Shown: positions 1 through 6,614, counted from the first letter of the stretch. The stretch is DNA of 7,103 nt from Candidatus Omnitrophota bacterium (GCA_028687525.1 JAQTZX010000064.1:1-7103), one strand, 5' to 3'. Numbers and translations: made by a program. The notes: generated by a model not told the origin, from the letters alone.

Positions 1-808
1 TCAAAAGTCCGGAGATATCTTTCTTTGCCATCATCACGCCTATAGGCAGGCCTCCGCCCAGCGCCTTTGCCAGGGTAAAAACATCCGGGACTATCCCGAA
101 ATTCTGCCAGGCAAACATCTTCCCGGTCCGTCCGATACCGGTCTGGACTTCGTCAACGATCAGGAGAAGTTTCTTTTCGTCGCACAGCCGCCGCAGGTTA
201 ACGACAAAATCATTATCGGCGAGATTGATGCCGCCCTCACCCTGTATAAGCTCGAGCATCACCGCGACGGTCTTTTCATTGACCGCGCGCTTCACCGCCT
301 CAAAATCGTTGAATTTTACCGTCCTGAAAGACGGCACTAACGGCTCGAACCCCTGCCGGTATTTTTCCTGCCCGGTAGCGGATAAAGCGGCCAGGGTACG
401 TCCGTGGAATGAATTCTCAAAAGTAATGATCTCATGCCTGCCTCCGCCGAATTTCCGGCTAAGCTTGATCGCCCCTTCATTGGCTTCAGCCCCGGAATTA
501 CAGAAAAAAGCCTGAAAAGCAAAACCGGTCAGGAAACTAAGTTCCTTCGCGAGAACAGCCTGAGGCACATTGTAATAATTATTCGGGACAAATATCAGCT
601 TCCCGGCCTGGTCTTTTATCGCGGAGACCACCTTCGGATGGCAGTGCCCGAGGCTTCCCACTCCCCACCCCGGGAAAAAATCGAGGTATTTCCTGCCGTG
701 TATATCCCACACATAACCGCCCTTGCCCTTCACGATTACCAGCGGAGTCTTTGTATAGGTATTCAGCACATTATCCCGGTAACTCCTGAAAATCTCTTCC
801 ACGTTCAT
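1..808 (-). CDS. argD: Acetylornithine aminotransferase ArgD, C-terminal part beyond the window edge
   Basis: This is a PLP-dependent class III aminotransferase. It converts N-acetylglutamate semialdehyde to N-acetylornithine with glutamate as amino donor, in the cytoplasm. I translated 269 codons from the ATG at 808; the frame stays open to the left edge, so roughly the last third is missing (family members are about 390-400 residues). Visible motifs are NSGAEANE (104-111) for the PLP phosphate, SFHGRT (133-138), the aspartate of VDEVQTG (D219) that contacts the pyridine nitrogen, and TLAKALGGGLPIG (245-257), whose K248 is the Schiff-base lysine. It is the fourth gene of an argC-argJ-argB-argD unit, 77 nt after argB. 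The upstream sequence has only a weak ribosome-binding match (CGGG). An in-frame TTG lies 6 codons upstream but is less attractive. Related ornithine or succinylornithine aminotransferases share this fold; the operon context makes ArgD by far the best name. Confidence 0.95.
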   Translation of the reverse strand, partial: MNVEEIFRSYRDNVLNTYTKTPLVIVKGKGGYVWDIHGRKYLDFFPGWGVGSLGHCHPKVVSAIKDQAGKLIFVPNNYYNVPQAVLAKELSFLTGFAFQAFFCNSGAEANEGAIKLSRKFGGGRHEIITFENSFHGRTLAALSATGQEKYRQGFEPLVPSFRTVKFNDFEAVKRAVNEKTVAVMLELIQGEGGINLADNDFVVNLRRLCDEKKLLLIVDEVQTGIGRTGKMFAWQNFGIVPDVFTLAKALGGGLPIGVMMAKKDISGLL

Positions 809-852
809 ATTTTTAACCCGGATCAAAAAACATATTACGTAAATTACCATCC

Positions 853-868
853 CCGGCCTGAAGACCGG
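853..868 (-). other. Possible mRNA hairpin between argB and argD
   Basis: Read in the transcribed direction, CCGGTC and GGCCGG flank a TTCA loop and make a 6-bp stem with one G-U pair. The G-U pair exists only in the minus-strand RNA; on the plus strand it is a C-A mismatch. No T run follows, so it is not an intrinsic terminator. It lies 44 nt upstream of the argD start and could affect transcript stability or processing, or be chance. Nothing else is visible in this 77-nt gap. Confidence 0.35.
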
Positions 869-885
869 AAATTCTGCGGAGAGAA

Positions 886-1737
886 TTAAACGATCTCCGT
901 ACCCACGCCCTTGTCAGTGAATATCTCAAGAAGGAGCGCGTGCGGCAAACACGCGTCGATGATATGCGTTTTTTTGACGCCTTTTTCCAGGGCTTCGATG
1001 CACGCATTCACTTTAGGTATCATGCCGGTCTGGATAACCTTGTCTTCTATAAGCCCTCCTGCCTCCTGCCGGGTGAGAGTGGAAAGAAAAGAACCCGGAT
1101 CTTCAGGATTACGCATGATGCCTTTCACATTGGTAAGCAGCACCAGTTTTTCCGCACGCAAAGCGGCGGCGATATTCGCCGCGGATTCATCCGCGTTCAC
1201 ATTATAAACTTTACCGTCGGATCCCCGCCCCATGGGAAGGATAATCACGACTTTATCTTTGGATAATTCATCGGTTATCGCCCTGGTATTAACACCCGTG
1301 ATATGGCCGACCAACCCCAGGTCGACATCCGCTGCTTTCTTTACCGCCTGGAGGATACCGTCATCCTTGCCGTTCATACCCGCGGCTTTCGCGCCCAGGG
1401 AAGAAAGCTCTTTGACGACAAGATCATTAAGTTTCTGCAGTTCTTCTTCGACAACTTCCAGGGTCGCCTCATCGGTCACCCGTATACCGTCCACGAACTC
1501 GCTCTTTTTCCCGGTTTGCCGCATGCGTTCGCTGATATTCGGCCCCCCGCCGTGCACCAGCACGGTTTTTAACCCCATGAAACTCAAGAACACGATATCC
1601 TCAAGCACGCCTTCCCTGATCTTTTCCTCGCCCAGTATGCTTCCCCCGTATTTTACGACTACGGCTTTATTACGGAACTTTCGTATATACGGCAACGCCT
1701 CTATCAACACTTCCGCCTTCTTGATCGCATCTTCCAT
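886..1737 (-). CDS. argB: Acetylglutamate kinase ArgB, probably arginine-sensitive
   Basis: This cytoplasmic amino-acid kinase family enzyme uses ATP to phosphorylate N-acetylglutamate, the second step of ornithine synthesis. The 283 residues match the family's usual length. Visible motifs are KYGG (29-32, with the phosphate-binding lysine K29), HGGG (62-65), RVTDEATLEVVE (86-97) in the substrate lid region, NVNADESAA (179-187), LLTNVKGI (200-207) and GMIPK (238-242). Residues 1-20 form an extra N-terminal helix, and the C-terminal segment HALLLEIFTDKGVGTEIV (266-283) resembles the arginine site of known arginine-inhibited hexameric kinases. Feedback inhibition is therefore likely; this is inference from family knowledge. 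The ATG at 1737 has GGGAG 9 nt upstream and lies 57 nt after the argJ stop. No key residue appears to be missing. Confidence 0.97.
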   Translation of the reverse strand: MEDAIKKAEVLIEALPYIRKFRNKAVVVKYGGSILGEEKIREGVLEDIVFLSFMGLKTVLVHGGGPNISERMRQTGKKSEFVDGIRVTDEATLEVVEEELQKLNDLVVKELSSLGAKAAGMNGKDDGILQAVKKAADVDLGLVGHITGVNTRAITDELSKDKVVIILPMGRGSDGKVYNVNADESAANIAAALRAEKLVLLTNVKGIMRNPEDPGSFLSTLTRQEAGGLIEDKVIQTGMIPKVNACIEALEKGVKKTHIIDACLPHALLLEIFTDKGVGTEIV

Positions 1738-1794
1738 CGTTATATACTCCCTTGCACTGGTTTATAAAAACCCTCTTCGTAACGCGCCCGCGGA

Positions 1795-2931
1795 CTAATT
1801 GTAGGCCGCGTTGATCTTAATGTATTCCGGAGTCAAATCCGACGTATAAACCGCCGCGCCGGCCCGTCCCCTGCCGAGTGAAACATCCACATCTATGTCC
1901 CGCCGGTTCAACGGCCCTAATCTCACACGAAGAGACTCTTCTTTCACCGCGATGCCGCTGGCGCCTGCCGCGGCCACGATCCTGCCGAAATTCGGATTCT
2001 CTCCGTACACCGCGGTTTTGAATAAATTGGAATTGGCTATGGCCAGCGCCACCTGCCGGGCTTCTCCTTCGGTACGGGCCTGCCTGACGGTAATGCGTAT
2101 GAACTTGGTCGCTCCCTCGCCGTCTTTAACCATCATCATGGCAAGCTCCAGGCATACGGACCGCAAAGCTCTGGAGAACGGCGTACCGGCTGCCCCGGTG
2201 CGTATACAGGGATTTCCTGCGGCACCGTTCGCCAGGAGAAGCACATTATCGTTCGTGCTCATACAACCGTCGACCGTGATACAGTTAAAAGAACCATCCA
2301 CCGCTTTATCAAGCGCCTCACGCAAAGCACCCGGCGAAATTACCGCGTCAGTCATCACAAAACAAAGCATGGTCGCCATACGAGGAGAGATCATCCCCGC
2401 CCCTTTGGCAATTCCGCACACCGTTACCGGTACCCTCCCGATATCAAACACTGCGGTGGCCTCTTTAGCGAAAACATCTGTCGTCATGATCGCTTTTTTC
2501 GCCCGGTCAATACCGCGCGCGGATAATCCCCGCACTAACCCGGGAACGGCCTTTTCTATCACTCCGGCGGGAAGCCGTTTGCCGATAATCCCCGTGGAAG
2601 CTACCAAAACCGATTCCTGTTTTATCCCCAGTGTCCTGCCCAGAACAGCCGCGCTTTTCACGGCATCCCTGAATCCCTGCCTGCCGGTAAAACAATTGGC
2701 GTTTCCGCTGTTGGCAAGTATGGCGCTGAAAAACCTGCTCTTCTTTAAATGAAGTTTATTGACCTTAAGAGGAGCGGCCTGCACCGTGTTGGAGGTGAAT
2801 TGAGCGGCGGCAATGGCGGGTACATCGGTATAAATAAGCGCGAGATCCGGTTTTCCGGATTTCTTGATCCCGCTTGCCGAACCATTCGCCTTGAACCCTT
2901 TTGGAAGTATCGCTTTTTTTATGATCTTCAT
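1795..2931 (-). CDS. argJ: Glutamate N-acetyltransferase / ornithine acetyltransferase ArgJ
   Basis: ArgJ transfers the acetyl group of N-acetylornithine to glutamate, releasing ornithine and regenerating N-acetylglutamate. Some members also use acetyl-CoA. It is an Ntn-type enzyme made as a precursor that cleaves itself before a threonine. That site is visible as KGAGMISPRMATML (176-189), with T187 the expected N-terminal nucleophile of the beta chain. STG (112-114) holds the expected oxyanion residues T113 and G114. Other family blocks are LANSGNANC (72-80), TTDVFAKE (150-157), GEGATKFI (271-278) and the C-terminal YIKINAAYN. With 378 residues it is slightly short but complete. Two adjacent ATGs exist at 2934 and 2931. 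I prefer 2931 because AAGGA is then 7 nt away rather than 4. It lies between argC and argB. Sequence alone does not show whether it is mono- or bifunctional. Confidence 0.96.
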   Translation of the reverse strand: MKIIKKAILPKGFKANGSASGIKKSGKPDLALIYTDVPAIAAAQFTSNTVQAAPLKVNKLHLKKSRFFSAILANSGNANCFTGRQGFRDAVKSAAVLGRTLGIKQESVLVASTGIIGKRLPAGVIEKAVPGLVRGLSARGIDRAKKAIMTTDVFAKEATAVFDIGRVPVTVCGIAKGAGMISPRMATMLCFVMTDAVISPGALREALDKAVDGSFNCITVDGCMSTNDNVLLLANGAAGNPCIRTGAAGTPFSRALRSVCLELAMMMVKDGEGATKFIRITVRQARTEGEARQVALAIANSNLFKTAVYGENPNFGRIVAAAGASGIAVKEESLRVRLGPLNRRDIDVDVSLGRGRAGAAVYTSDLTPEYIKINAAYN

Positions 2932-2938
2932 CATAACG

Positions 2939-2943
2939 TCCTT
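2939..2943 (-). promoter_or_regulatory. Shine-Dalgarno site of argJ
   Basis: AAGGA in the transcribed direction lies 4 nt before the ATG at 2934 and 7 nt before the ATG at 2931. The spacing favours the second ATG. It sits in the 39-nt argC-argJ gap, which has no terminator or promoter. Confidence 0.7.
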
Positions 2944-2973
2944 ACGCTCCGCGGAATGTATTATCTCCCGGGA

Positions 2974-3999
2974 TCACAAGAGCGCGGTAGTTTCCGGGAA
3001 CCCGTACATGATATTAAAATTCTGAACAGCCTGCCCCGCCGCGCCTTTGATCAAATTGTCTATCGCGGAAATAACGATGATATCAGCGCCGTCGGCCTGT
3101 ATCCCGATATCACAAAAATTAGTGCCGGCTGTTTCCTTCAGACGGGGGAAACTTCCCGCATCCTTGATCCTTACAAAAGGTTCGGTCTTGTAGAATTTTT
3201 TGTAAAGCGTTACCAGGCTTCCCGTACTGCGTTTTTGGCCGGGTAACGAGCGCAGATAGATAGTCTCAAGGATACCCCTGGTCAGCGGCAGAAGATGGGG
3301 GACAAAGATAACGCCTGTTTTCTTTCCGGAAACCCGGGTAAGCTCCTGGGTTATCTCCGGAGCGTGTTGATGACAATTGACCTTATAAGCCCTGAAATCA
3401 TCGTGCACTTCCGAAAACATCATATCCCCGGACGGGTTCTTACCCGCTCCGCTGGCTCCGGATTTAGCGTCGATAATAAGCGGGCTGTGTTCCGCCGCAC
3501 CCAGCGCGAGCAGCGGAAACAAAGCGAGTATCGCCGCCGTAGGGTAACAACCGGGATTCGCGATAAGGCCCGCGGTCTTTATTTTCGCCCGGTATAACTC
3601 CGGCAGGCCGTAAACGGCCCGCTTTATATTCCCGGCATCCTTATGTTTTATTTTGTAGAAGCGCCGGTAAACGGCGGGATCACGCAGGCGGTAATCGGCG
3701 CTAAGATCAATGACTTTTTTCCCGGCCTTCACCAGATGCGGAACAAGTTCCATGGATACCGTATGCGGCAAAGATAAAAACACGGCATCGGAATCGTTGA
3801 CGATTTTTTTGACATCAAGAGGAGAACAGATAACGCCTGTCCGTCCCTTGAAACGCGGGAAAAGTTCCGAAAAAGCGCGTCGATCACCACTCCTTGAATA
3901 TACCCCGGTTATAGCCGCCGACGGATGCCGCAGCAATATATCAAACAATGCCTCGCCGGCATAACCGGTAGCGCCGACTATTCCAACCCGTATTGTCAT
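2974..3999 (-). CDS. argC: N-acetyl-gamma-glutamyl-phosphate reductase ArgC
   Basis: ArgC reduces N-acetylglutamyl-5-phosphate to the semialdehyde with NADPH, the third step of ornithine synthesis in the cytoplasm. The 341-residue product has the N-terminal nucleotide-binding loop GATGYAG (9-15), SLPHT (76-80), IDLSADYRL (97-105), the catalytic cysteine in NPGCYPTA (C151), KSGASGAGK (179-187) and CHQHAPEI (209-216), with H212 the expected catalytic base. The tail VQNFNIMYGFPETTALL is typical of the family. The frame extends upstream to an ATG at 4026, but the ATG at 3999 is chosen. It has GGGAG 6 nt upstream, and the protein then starts directly at the Rossmann strand MTIRVGIVG. It is the first gene of the arg operon, behind its own promoter and downstream of the rpsI terminator. 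Only the start choice is in any doubt. Confidence 0.97.
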   Translation of the reverse strand: MTIRVGIVGATGYAGEALFDILLRHPSAAITGVYSRSGDRRAFSELFPRFKGRTGVICSPLDVKKIVNDSDAVFLSLPHTVSMELVPHLVKAGKKVIDLSADYRLRDPAVYRRFYKIKHKDAGNIKRAVYGLPELYRAKIKTAGLIANPGCYPTAAILALFPLLALGAAEHSPLIIDAKSGASGAGKNPSGDMMFSEVHDDFRAYKVNCHQHAPEITQELTRVSGKKTGVIFVPHLLPLTRGILETIYLRSLPGQKRSTGSLVTLYKKFYKTEPFVRIKDAGSFPRLKETAGTNFCDIGIQADGADIIVISAIDNLIKGAAGQAVQNFNIMYGFPETTALL

Positions 4000-4005
4000 G
4001 GATAA

Positions 4006-4010
4006 CTCCC
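4006..4010 (-). promoter_or_regulatory. Shine-Dalgarno site that fixes the argC start
   Basis: GGGAG lies 6 nt before the ATG at 3999, near-ideal spacing. The upstream in-frame ATG at 4026 has no comparable site, so this decides the start. Confidence 0.8.
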
Positions 4011-4047
4011 GCGTTAAACTGCGCATTTTTCCATACGCAATAATATT

Positions 4048-4075
4048 ATTATATCGGCAATTTACATAATAGCAA
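4048..4075 (-). promoter_or_regulatory. Promoter of the arg operon
   Basis: In the transcribed direction, TTGCTA (4075-4070), a 16-nt spacer and a perfect TATAAT (4053-4048) make a sigma-70-type promoter. The predicted start near 4041 gives a leader of about 42 nt before argC. It lies about 25 nt beyond the rpsI terminator, so the arg genes form a separate unit. A perfect 12-bp palindrome, AATAATATTATT (4039-4050), overlaps the -10 box and start site. Even so, the match to ArgR operators is poor. Confidence 0.7.
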
Positions 4076-4100
4076 GAATTTTCTCGTCGGGGACAAGCAC

Positions 4101-4132
4101 AAAAAAAACCCGCTTTTTCAGCGGGTTTTTTT
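4101..4132 (-). terminator. Intrinsic terminator of rplM-rpsI
   Basis: In the transcribed direction, CCCGCT and AGCGGG form a 6-bp GC-rich stem with a GAAAA loop, followed at once by eight T residues. A run of seven A residues precedes the stem and lengthens it by A-U pairing. It starts 23 nt after the rpsI stop. The mirror arrangement means it could also stop transcription in the plus direction. Confidence 0.93.
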
Positions 4133-4155
4133 ACATGAAATTTAGATTATCTCTC

Positions 4156-4551
4156 TTATCTCTTTGTCCACTGGAAGCGTTTACGCGCGCCTTTTTGTCC
4201 GTATTTTTTGCGTTCCTTGGCACGCGGATCTCTGGTCAGAAAACCATGCTTGCGCAGCATATCCTTTAATTCCGGATCGGACTGTATCAACGCGCGGGCA
4301 ATACCAAGGCGAAGAGCTCCGGCCTGGCCGGTAATGCCGCCTCCGCAGGTGTTCCCCGTAATATCGAATTTAGTCATGGTATTGGTCAGGAGTAACGGCT
4401 GTTTTACGATAATCCGGTCGGTTTCCCGGTTAAAATATACGTCAACCGCCTGATCATTAACCGTTATAATACCTGTGCCGGGAAACATCCGTACCCGGGC
4501 AATAGCGTCTTTACGTCTTCCCAAACTGATAAAAACCGTTTTGTCTTCCAT
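4156..4551 (-). CDS. rpsI: Small-subunit ribosomal protein S9
   Basis: S9 (uS9) is a 30S head protein whose C-terminal tail reaches the decoding P site. The 131-residue product has the family blocks GRRKDAIARVR (11-21), GGGITGQAGALRLGIARAL (70-88) and LTRDPRAKERKKYG (105-118). It ends in the expected basic tail with terminal Lys-Arg. The start ATG lies 3 nt after the rplM stop with no Shine-Dalgarno sequence in range. A GAGG lies about 17 nt upstream, too far. Translation therefore probably depends on coupling to rplM, the usual partner in bacteria. The strong terminator follows directly. Confidence 0.98.
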   Translation of the reverse strand: MEDKTVFISLGRRKDAIARVRMFPGTGIITVNDQAVDVYFNRETDRIIVKQPLLLTNTMTKFDITGNTCGGGITGQAGALRLGIARALIQSDPELKDMLRKHGFLTRDPRAKERKKYGQKGARKRFQWTKR

Positions 4552-4554
4552 AGT

Positions 4555-4986
4555 CTATAATTTTATAACCTCGGGTTTTTGCGCGGCATGCGGATGTTTG
4601 TCATCAACGTATACCTTCAATTTTTTAATAAGCCGGTCTGCCAAAGGCCCCCGCGGGAGCATGCGCCTCACTGCCAGCCTGATCACGGTCTTCGGTCTCT
4701 TGGCAAGCATTGTTTCCAGCGGGATAACCTTCAATCCTCCGATATATCCAGAATAACGGCTGTATTTCTTCTGGGCCATCTTCCTGCCGGTAACCTTGAT
4801 CTTGGAGGCATTGGTAACGATAACAAAATCTCCGCAGTCTACGTGCGGGGTATACGCGGGATTGCGTTTGCCCCGGAGAATAACGGCGACCTTCACCGCA
4901 AGCCTTCCCAGAATGGCATCGGCGGCATCCACCAGGTACCATTTTTTTTGAACAACGTTTTTCTTTAAAGTATAGGTTTTTTGCAT
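4555..4986 (-). CDS. rplM: Large-subunit ribosomal protein L13
   Basis: L13 (uL13) is an early-assembling 50S protein that binds 23S rRNA. The 143-residue product has typical length, with WYLVDAADAILGRLA (16-30), YTPHVDCGDFVIV (45-57), YSRYSGYIGGLK (75-86) and the signature segment 107-126 (RRMLPRGPLADRL then KKLKVY). The start MQKTYT lines up with the family N-terminus (MKTFT in Escherichia coli), so the ATG at 4986 is secure. No Shine-Dalgarno sequence precedes it: the 8 nt between the promoter -10 box and the ATG are T/C only. The transcript is therefore predicted to be leaderless or nearly so. It lies upstream of rpsI in the standard L13-S9 pair. Confidence 0.98.
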   Translation of the reverse strand: MQKTYTLKKNVVQKKWYLVDAADAILGRLAVKVAVILRGKRNPAYTPHVDCGDFVIVTNASKIKVTGRKMAQKKYSRYSGYIGGLKVIPLETMLAKRPKTVIRLAVRRMLPRGPLADRLIKKLKVYVDDKHPHAAQKPEVIKL

Positions 4987-4994
4987 AGAAAAAA

Positions 4995-5022
4995 ATTATA
5001 ACATATTTTTATATTTAGTCAA
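4995..5022 (-). promoter_or_regulatory. Promoter of rplM-rpsI
   Basis: In the transcribed direction, TTGACT (5022-5017), a 16-nt AT-rich spacer and a perfect TATAAT (5000-4995) form a near-consensus sigma-70 promoter. Only TTTTTTCT separates the -10 box from the rplM ATG. The first purine downstream is the A of that ATG, so initiation is expected at or within 2-3 nt of the start codon. The promoter fills the 54-nt gap after the upstream ATPase gene, where no terminator hairpin is visible. Confidence 0.82.
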
Positions 5023-5040
5023 ATGTTTTTTAATATTTTT

Positions 5041-5799
5041 TTATCCCTCAACTTTAGCCGCTTCCAGGAGCATTTTCGTATACTCCCTGCCGGGCTCCCG
5101 GAATATATCCGCTGTTCTCCCCTGTTCCACAATGCGCCCGTCCTTCATCACCAGGACGAAATCGGTTATATTCTTCACCACCGCCAGGTTATGCGAAACA
5201 AATATATAGGTAAGATTGAATTTCTTTTTCAAGTCCATGAACAGATCCAGCAGTTTCGCCTGAATGGTCAGATCAAGAGAAGAAACAGGCTCGTCCAGGA
5301 TAATACATTTCGGCTCGACAGCCAGAACGCGCGCGATACAGATACGCTGGCGCTCTCCCCCGGAAAACTCGCGCGGCAAGCGGTACAAAGCCGATTCATC
5401 CAGTCCGACCATGCCCAACAATCCGGTCACCGTCTTTTTTATCATTTTCCCCGGGCATATCCGGTGTATGATCAGGGGCTCCGCAATGGCATCAAGGATG
5501 CGCATTTTGGGATCAAGGCTGTTATACGGATTCTGAAAGATGATCTGCACGTCTTTCCTTAAATTTCCAATCCTGGAGGCGTCAAAACAAATATCGCCGC
5601 TGGTCGCGGGAAGCAGTTTCATGATTATCTTGGCCAAAGTGGTCTTTCCCGATCCGGATTCACCCACGATCCCCAGTGTCTCGAACTCGCCCAGGGAAAA
5701 ACTGACATTATCCAGCGCTTTCACCACACCCGACTCTCTCCTGAACACCCCGCTTTCTACCGGAAAATCCTTGGTGATGTTTTTAACTTCAAGAAACAT
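5041..5799 (-). CDS. Peptide/nickel-type ABC transporter ATP-binding protein (DppF/OppF-like)
   Basis: This is one of two nucleotide-binding subunits that power a Dpp/Opp/Nik-class importer at the inner face of the membrane. The 252-residue product has Walker A GESGSGKT (46-53), the Q-loop in FQNPYNSLDP (88-97, Q89), the signature FSGGERQR (145-152), Walker B CIILDEP (165-171), the D-loop SSLD and H-loop histidine H203 in SHNL, so it should hydrolyse ATP. It stops soon after REYTKMLLEAAKV and lacks the longer C-terminal extension of many OppF proteins, as in NikE-sized members. The frame extends to a TTG at 5814, but the ATG at 5799 is chosen because GAGAGG lies 7 nt upstream. It starts 11 nt after the preceding ATPase stop. 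The substrate cannot be told from the ATPase. Confidence 0.93.
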   Translation of the reverse strand: MFLEVKNITKDFPVESGVFRRESGVVKALDNVSFSLGEFETLGIVGESGSGKTTLAKIIMKLLPATSGDICFDASRIGNLRKDVQIIFQNPYNSLDPKMRILDAIAEPLIIHRICPGKMIKKTVTGLLGMVGLDESALYRLPREFSGGERQRICIARVLAVEPKCIILDEPVSSLDLTIQAKLLDLFMDLKKKFNLTYIFVSHNLAVVKNITDFVLVMKDGRIVEQGRTADIFREPGREYTKMLLEAAKVEG

Positions 5800-5806
5800 G
5801 TCATAT

Positions 5807-5812
5807 CCTCTC
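5807..5812 (-). promoter_or_regulatory. Shine-Dalgarno site of the second ATPase gene
   Basis: GAGAGG lies 7 nt before the ATG at 5799 and overlaps the TGA stop of the preceding ATPase gene (5813-5811). It supports the ATG at 5799 over the TTG at 5814 and suggests translational coupling of the two ATPases. Confidence 0.78.
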
Positions 5813-6614
5813 AAATCTTCCCGATCTTTTCATACGCGGATACCAGGTCTCTGGTATGAAAATGCTTCGGAGAATTAAAGATGTCCTCTATCCCGCCTTC
5901 CTCGACCACCGAGCCTTTATACATCACGCATACCCGCCCGGCGATCCTTCTGGCAATGGACAAATTATGGGTTATGAAAAGCAAAGAAAAACCGATCTTT
6001 TTTTTCAACTCCACCAGCAATTTCAGGATCTCCGCTTCGATGGTAACATCCAGCGCGGTGGTCGGTTCATCGGCGATAAGTATCTGCGGATTGCAGGCCA
6101 GGCTCATGGCGATAAACACCCGCTGATTCATACCTCCCGACAACTGGTGGGGATAACTCTCCATTACCCGCTTTACATCCCCGATTTTTACCAGCGATAA
6201 CAGGAACTCCGCCTCTCTGCGGGCCTGCCCCGGGCTCTTTCCCTGATGAAGAATGAAAGGCTCGATCAGCTGATTGCCTACCGTGTATACGGGGTTTAAC
6301 GCGCCGGACGGCTCCTGGAATATGTAAGCGATTTCTTTGCCCCGGACACCGCTCAACGATGATTCATCGAGGCTTAAGAGATCTCTGCCCTTAAAAATAA
6401 CTTTCCCGGAAAATACCCGTGCATTCACCGGCAGGATGCGGGTAACCGCCAGTGCCGTCACGCTCTTGCCGGAACCAGACTCCCCGGCAAGCACAAGCGT
6501 CTCTCCCGCGCGAAGCTCCAGATTGACGCCTTGCACGGCAGTGATAACATGCCGGTCCAGGTAAAATTTGACTTTGAGGTTCTGTATCTCAAGAAGACTG
6601 CCCATAAAATCCAT
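5811..6614 (-). CDS. Peptide/nickel-type ABC transporter ATP-binding protein (DppD/OppD-like)
   Basis: This is the first ATPase subunit of the importer, expected to pair with the next gene's product under the two permeases. The 267-residue product has Walker A GESGSGKS (44-51), the Q-loop in FQEPSGALNP (99-108, Q100), signature LSGGMNQR (158-165), Walker B ILIADEP (178-184), D-loop TALD and H-loop H216 in THNL. The usual signature continuation is MRQR; here it is MNQR, a mild change. It ends just after the HFHTRDL segment and lacks the longer C-terminal domain of large OppD proteins. Two starts are possible: the ATG at 6614 and, three codons on, the ATG at 6605, which gives MGSLLEIQNL, closer to relatives. 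Neither has a clear Shine-Dalgarno sequence now, because a repeat element separates the gene from its upstream partner. Solute specificity is unknown. Confidence 0.93.
   Translation of the reverse strand: MDFMGSLLEIQNLKVKFYLDRHVITAVQGVNLELRAGETLVLAGESGSGKSVTALAVTRILPVNARVFSGKVIFKGRDLLSLDESSLSGVRGKEIAYIFQEPSGALNPVYTVGNQLIEPFILHQGKSPGQARREAEFLLSLVKIGDVKRVMESYPHQLSGGMNQRVFIAMSLACNPQILIADEPTTALDVTIEAEILKLLVELKKKIGFSLLFITHNLSIARRIAGRVCVMYKGSVVEEGGIEDIFNSPKHFHTRDLVSAYEKIGKI

Noticed and set aside
434..889. A 151-codon plus-strand open frame opposite argD.
   Set aside because: The opposite strand encodes ArgD with its PLP motifs through this region; the plus-strand frame shows no domain.
1759..1772. 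GGTTT / AAACC inverted repeat between argJ and argB.
   Set aside because: A 5-bp AT-rich stem with a 4-nt loop is too weak to call a terminator or regulatory hairpin.
1232..1798. A 188-codon plus-strand open frame opposite argB.
   Set aside because: It is antisense to complete ArgB, Ser/Thr-rich and without a recognisable motif.
1895..2752. A 285-codon open frame on the plus strand opposite argJ.
   Set aside because: It lies wholly antisense to a clear, conserved ArgJ, resembles no family I recognise, and is rich in Ser, Thr, Ala and Pro as expected for a shadow of a coding strand.
3997..4026. Upstream ATG of argC at 4026.
   Set aside because: It would add nine residues before the Rossmann strand and would place the true Shine-Dalgarno site inside the gene; the ATG at 3999 has ideal spacing.
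4039..4053. ArgR operator (ARG box) at the argC promoter.
   Set aside because: The palindrome is present, but the inner bases do not match the GAAT-4W-ATTC pattern of ARG boxes, so I report only a palindrome.
5023..5562. A 179-codon plus-strand open frame opposite the second ATPase.
   Set aside because: It overlaps a complete ABC ATPase with every catalytic motif, and the start lies in the rplM promoter region without support as a gene.
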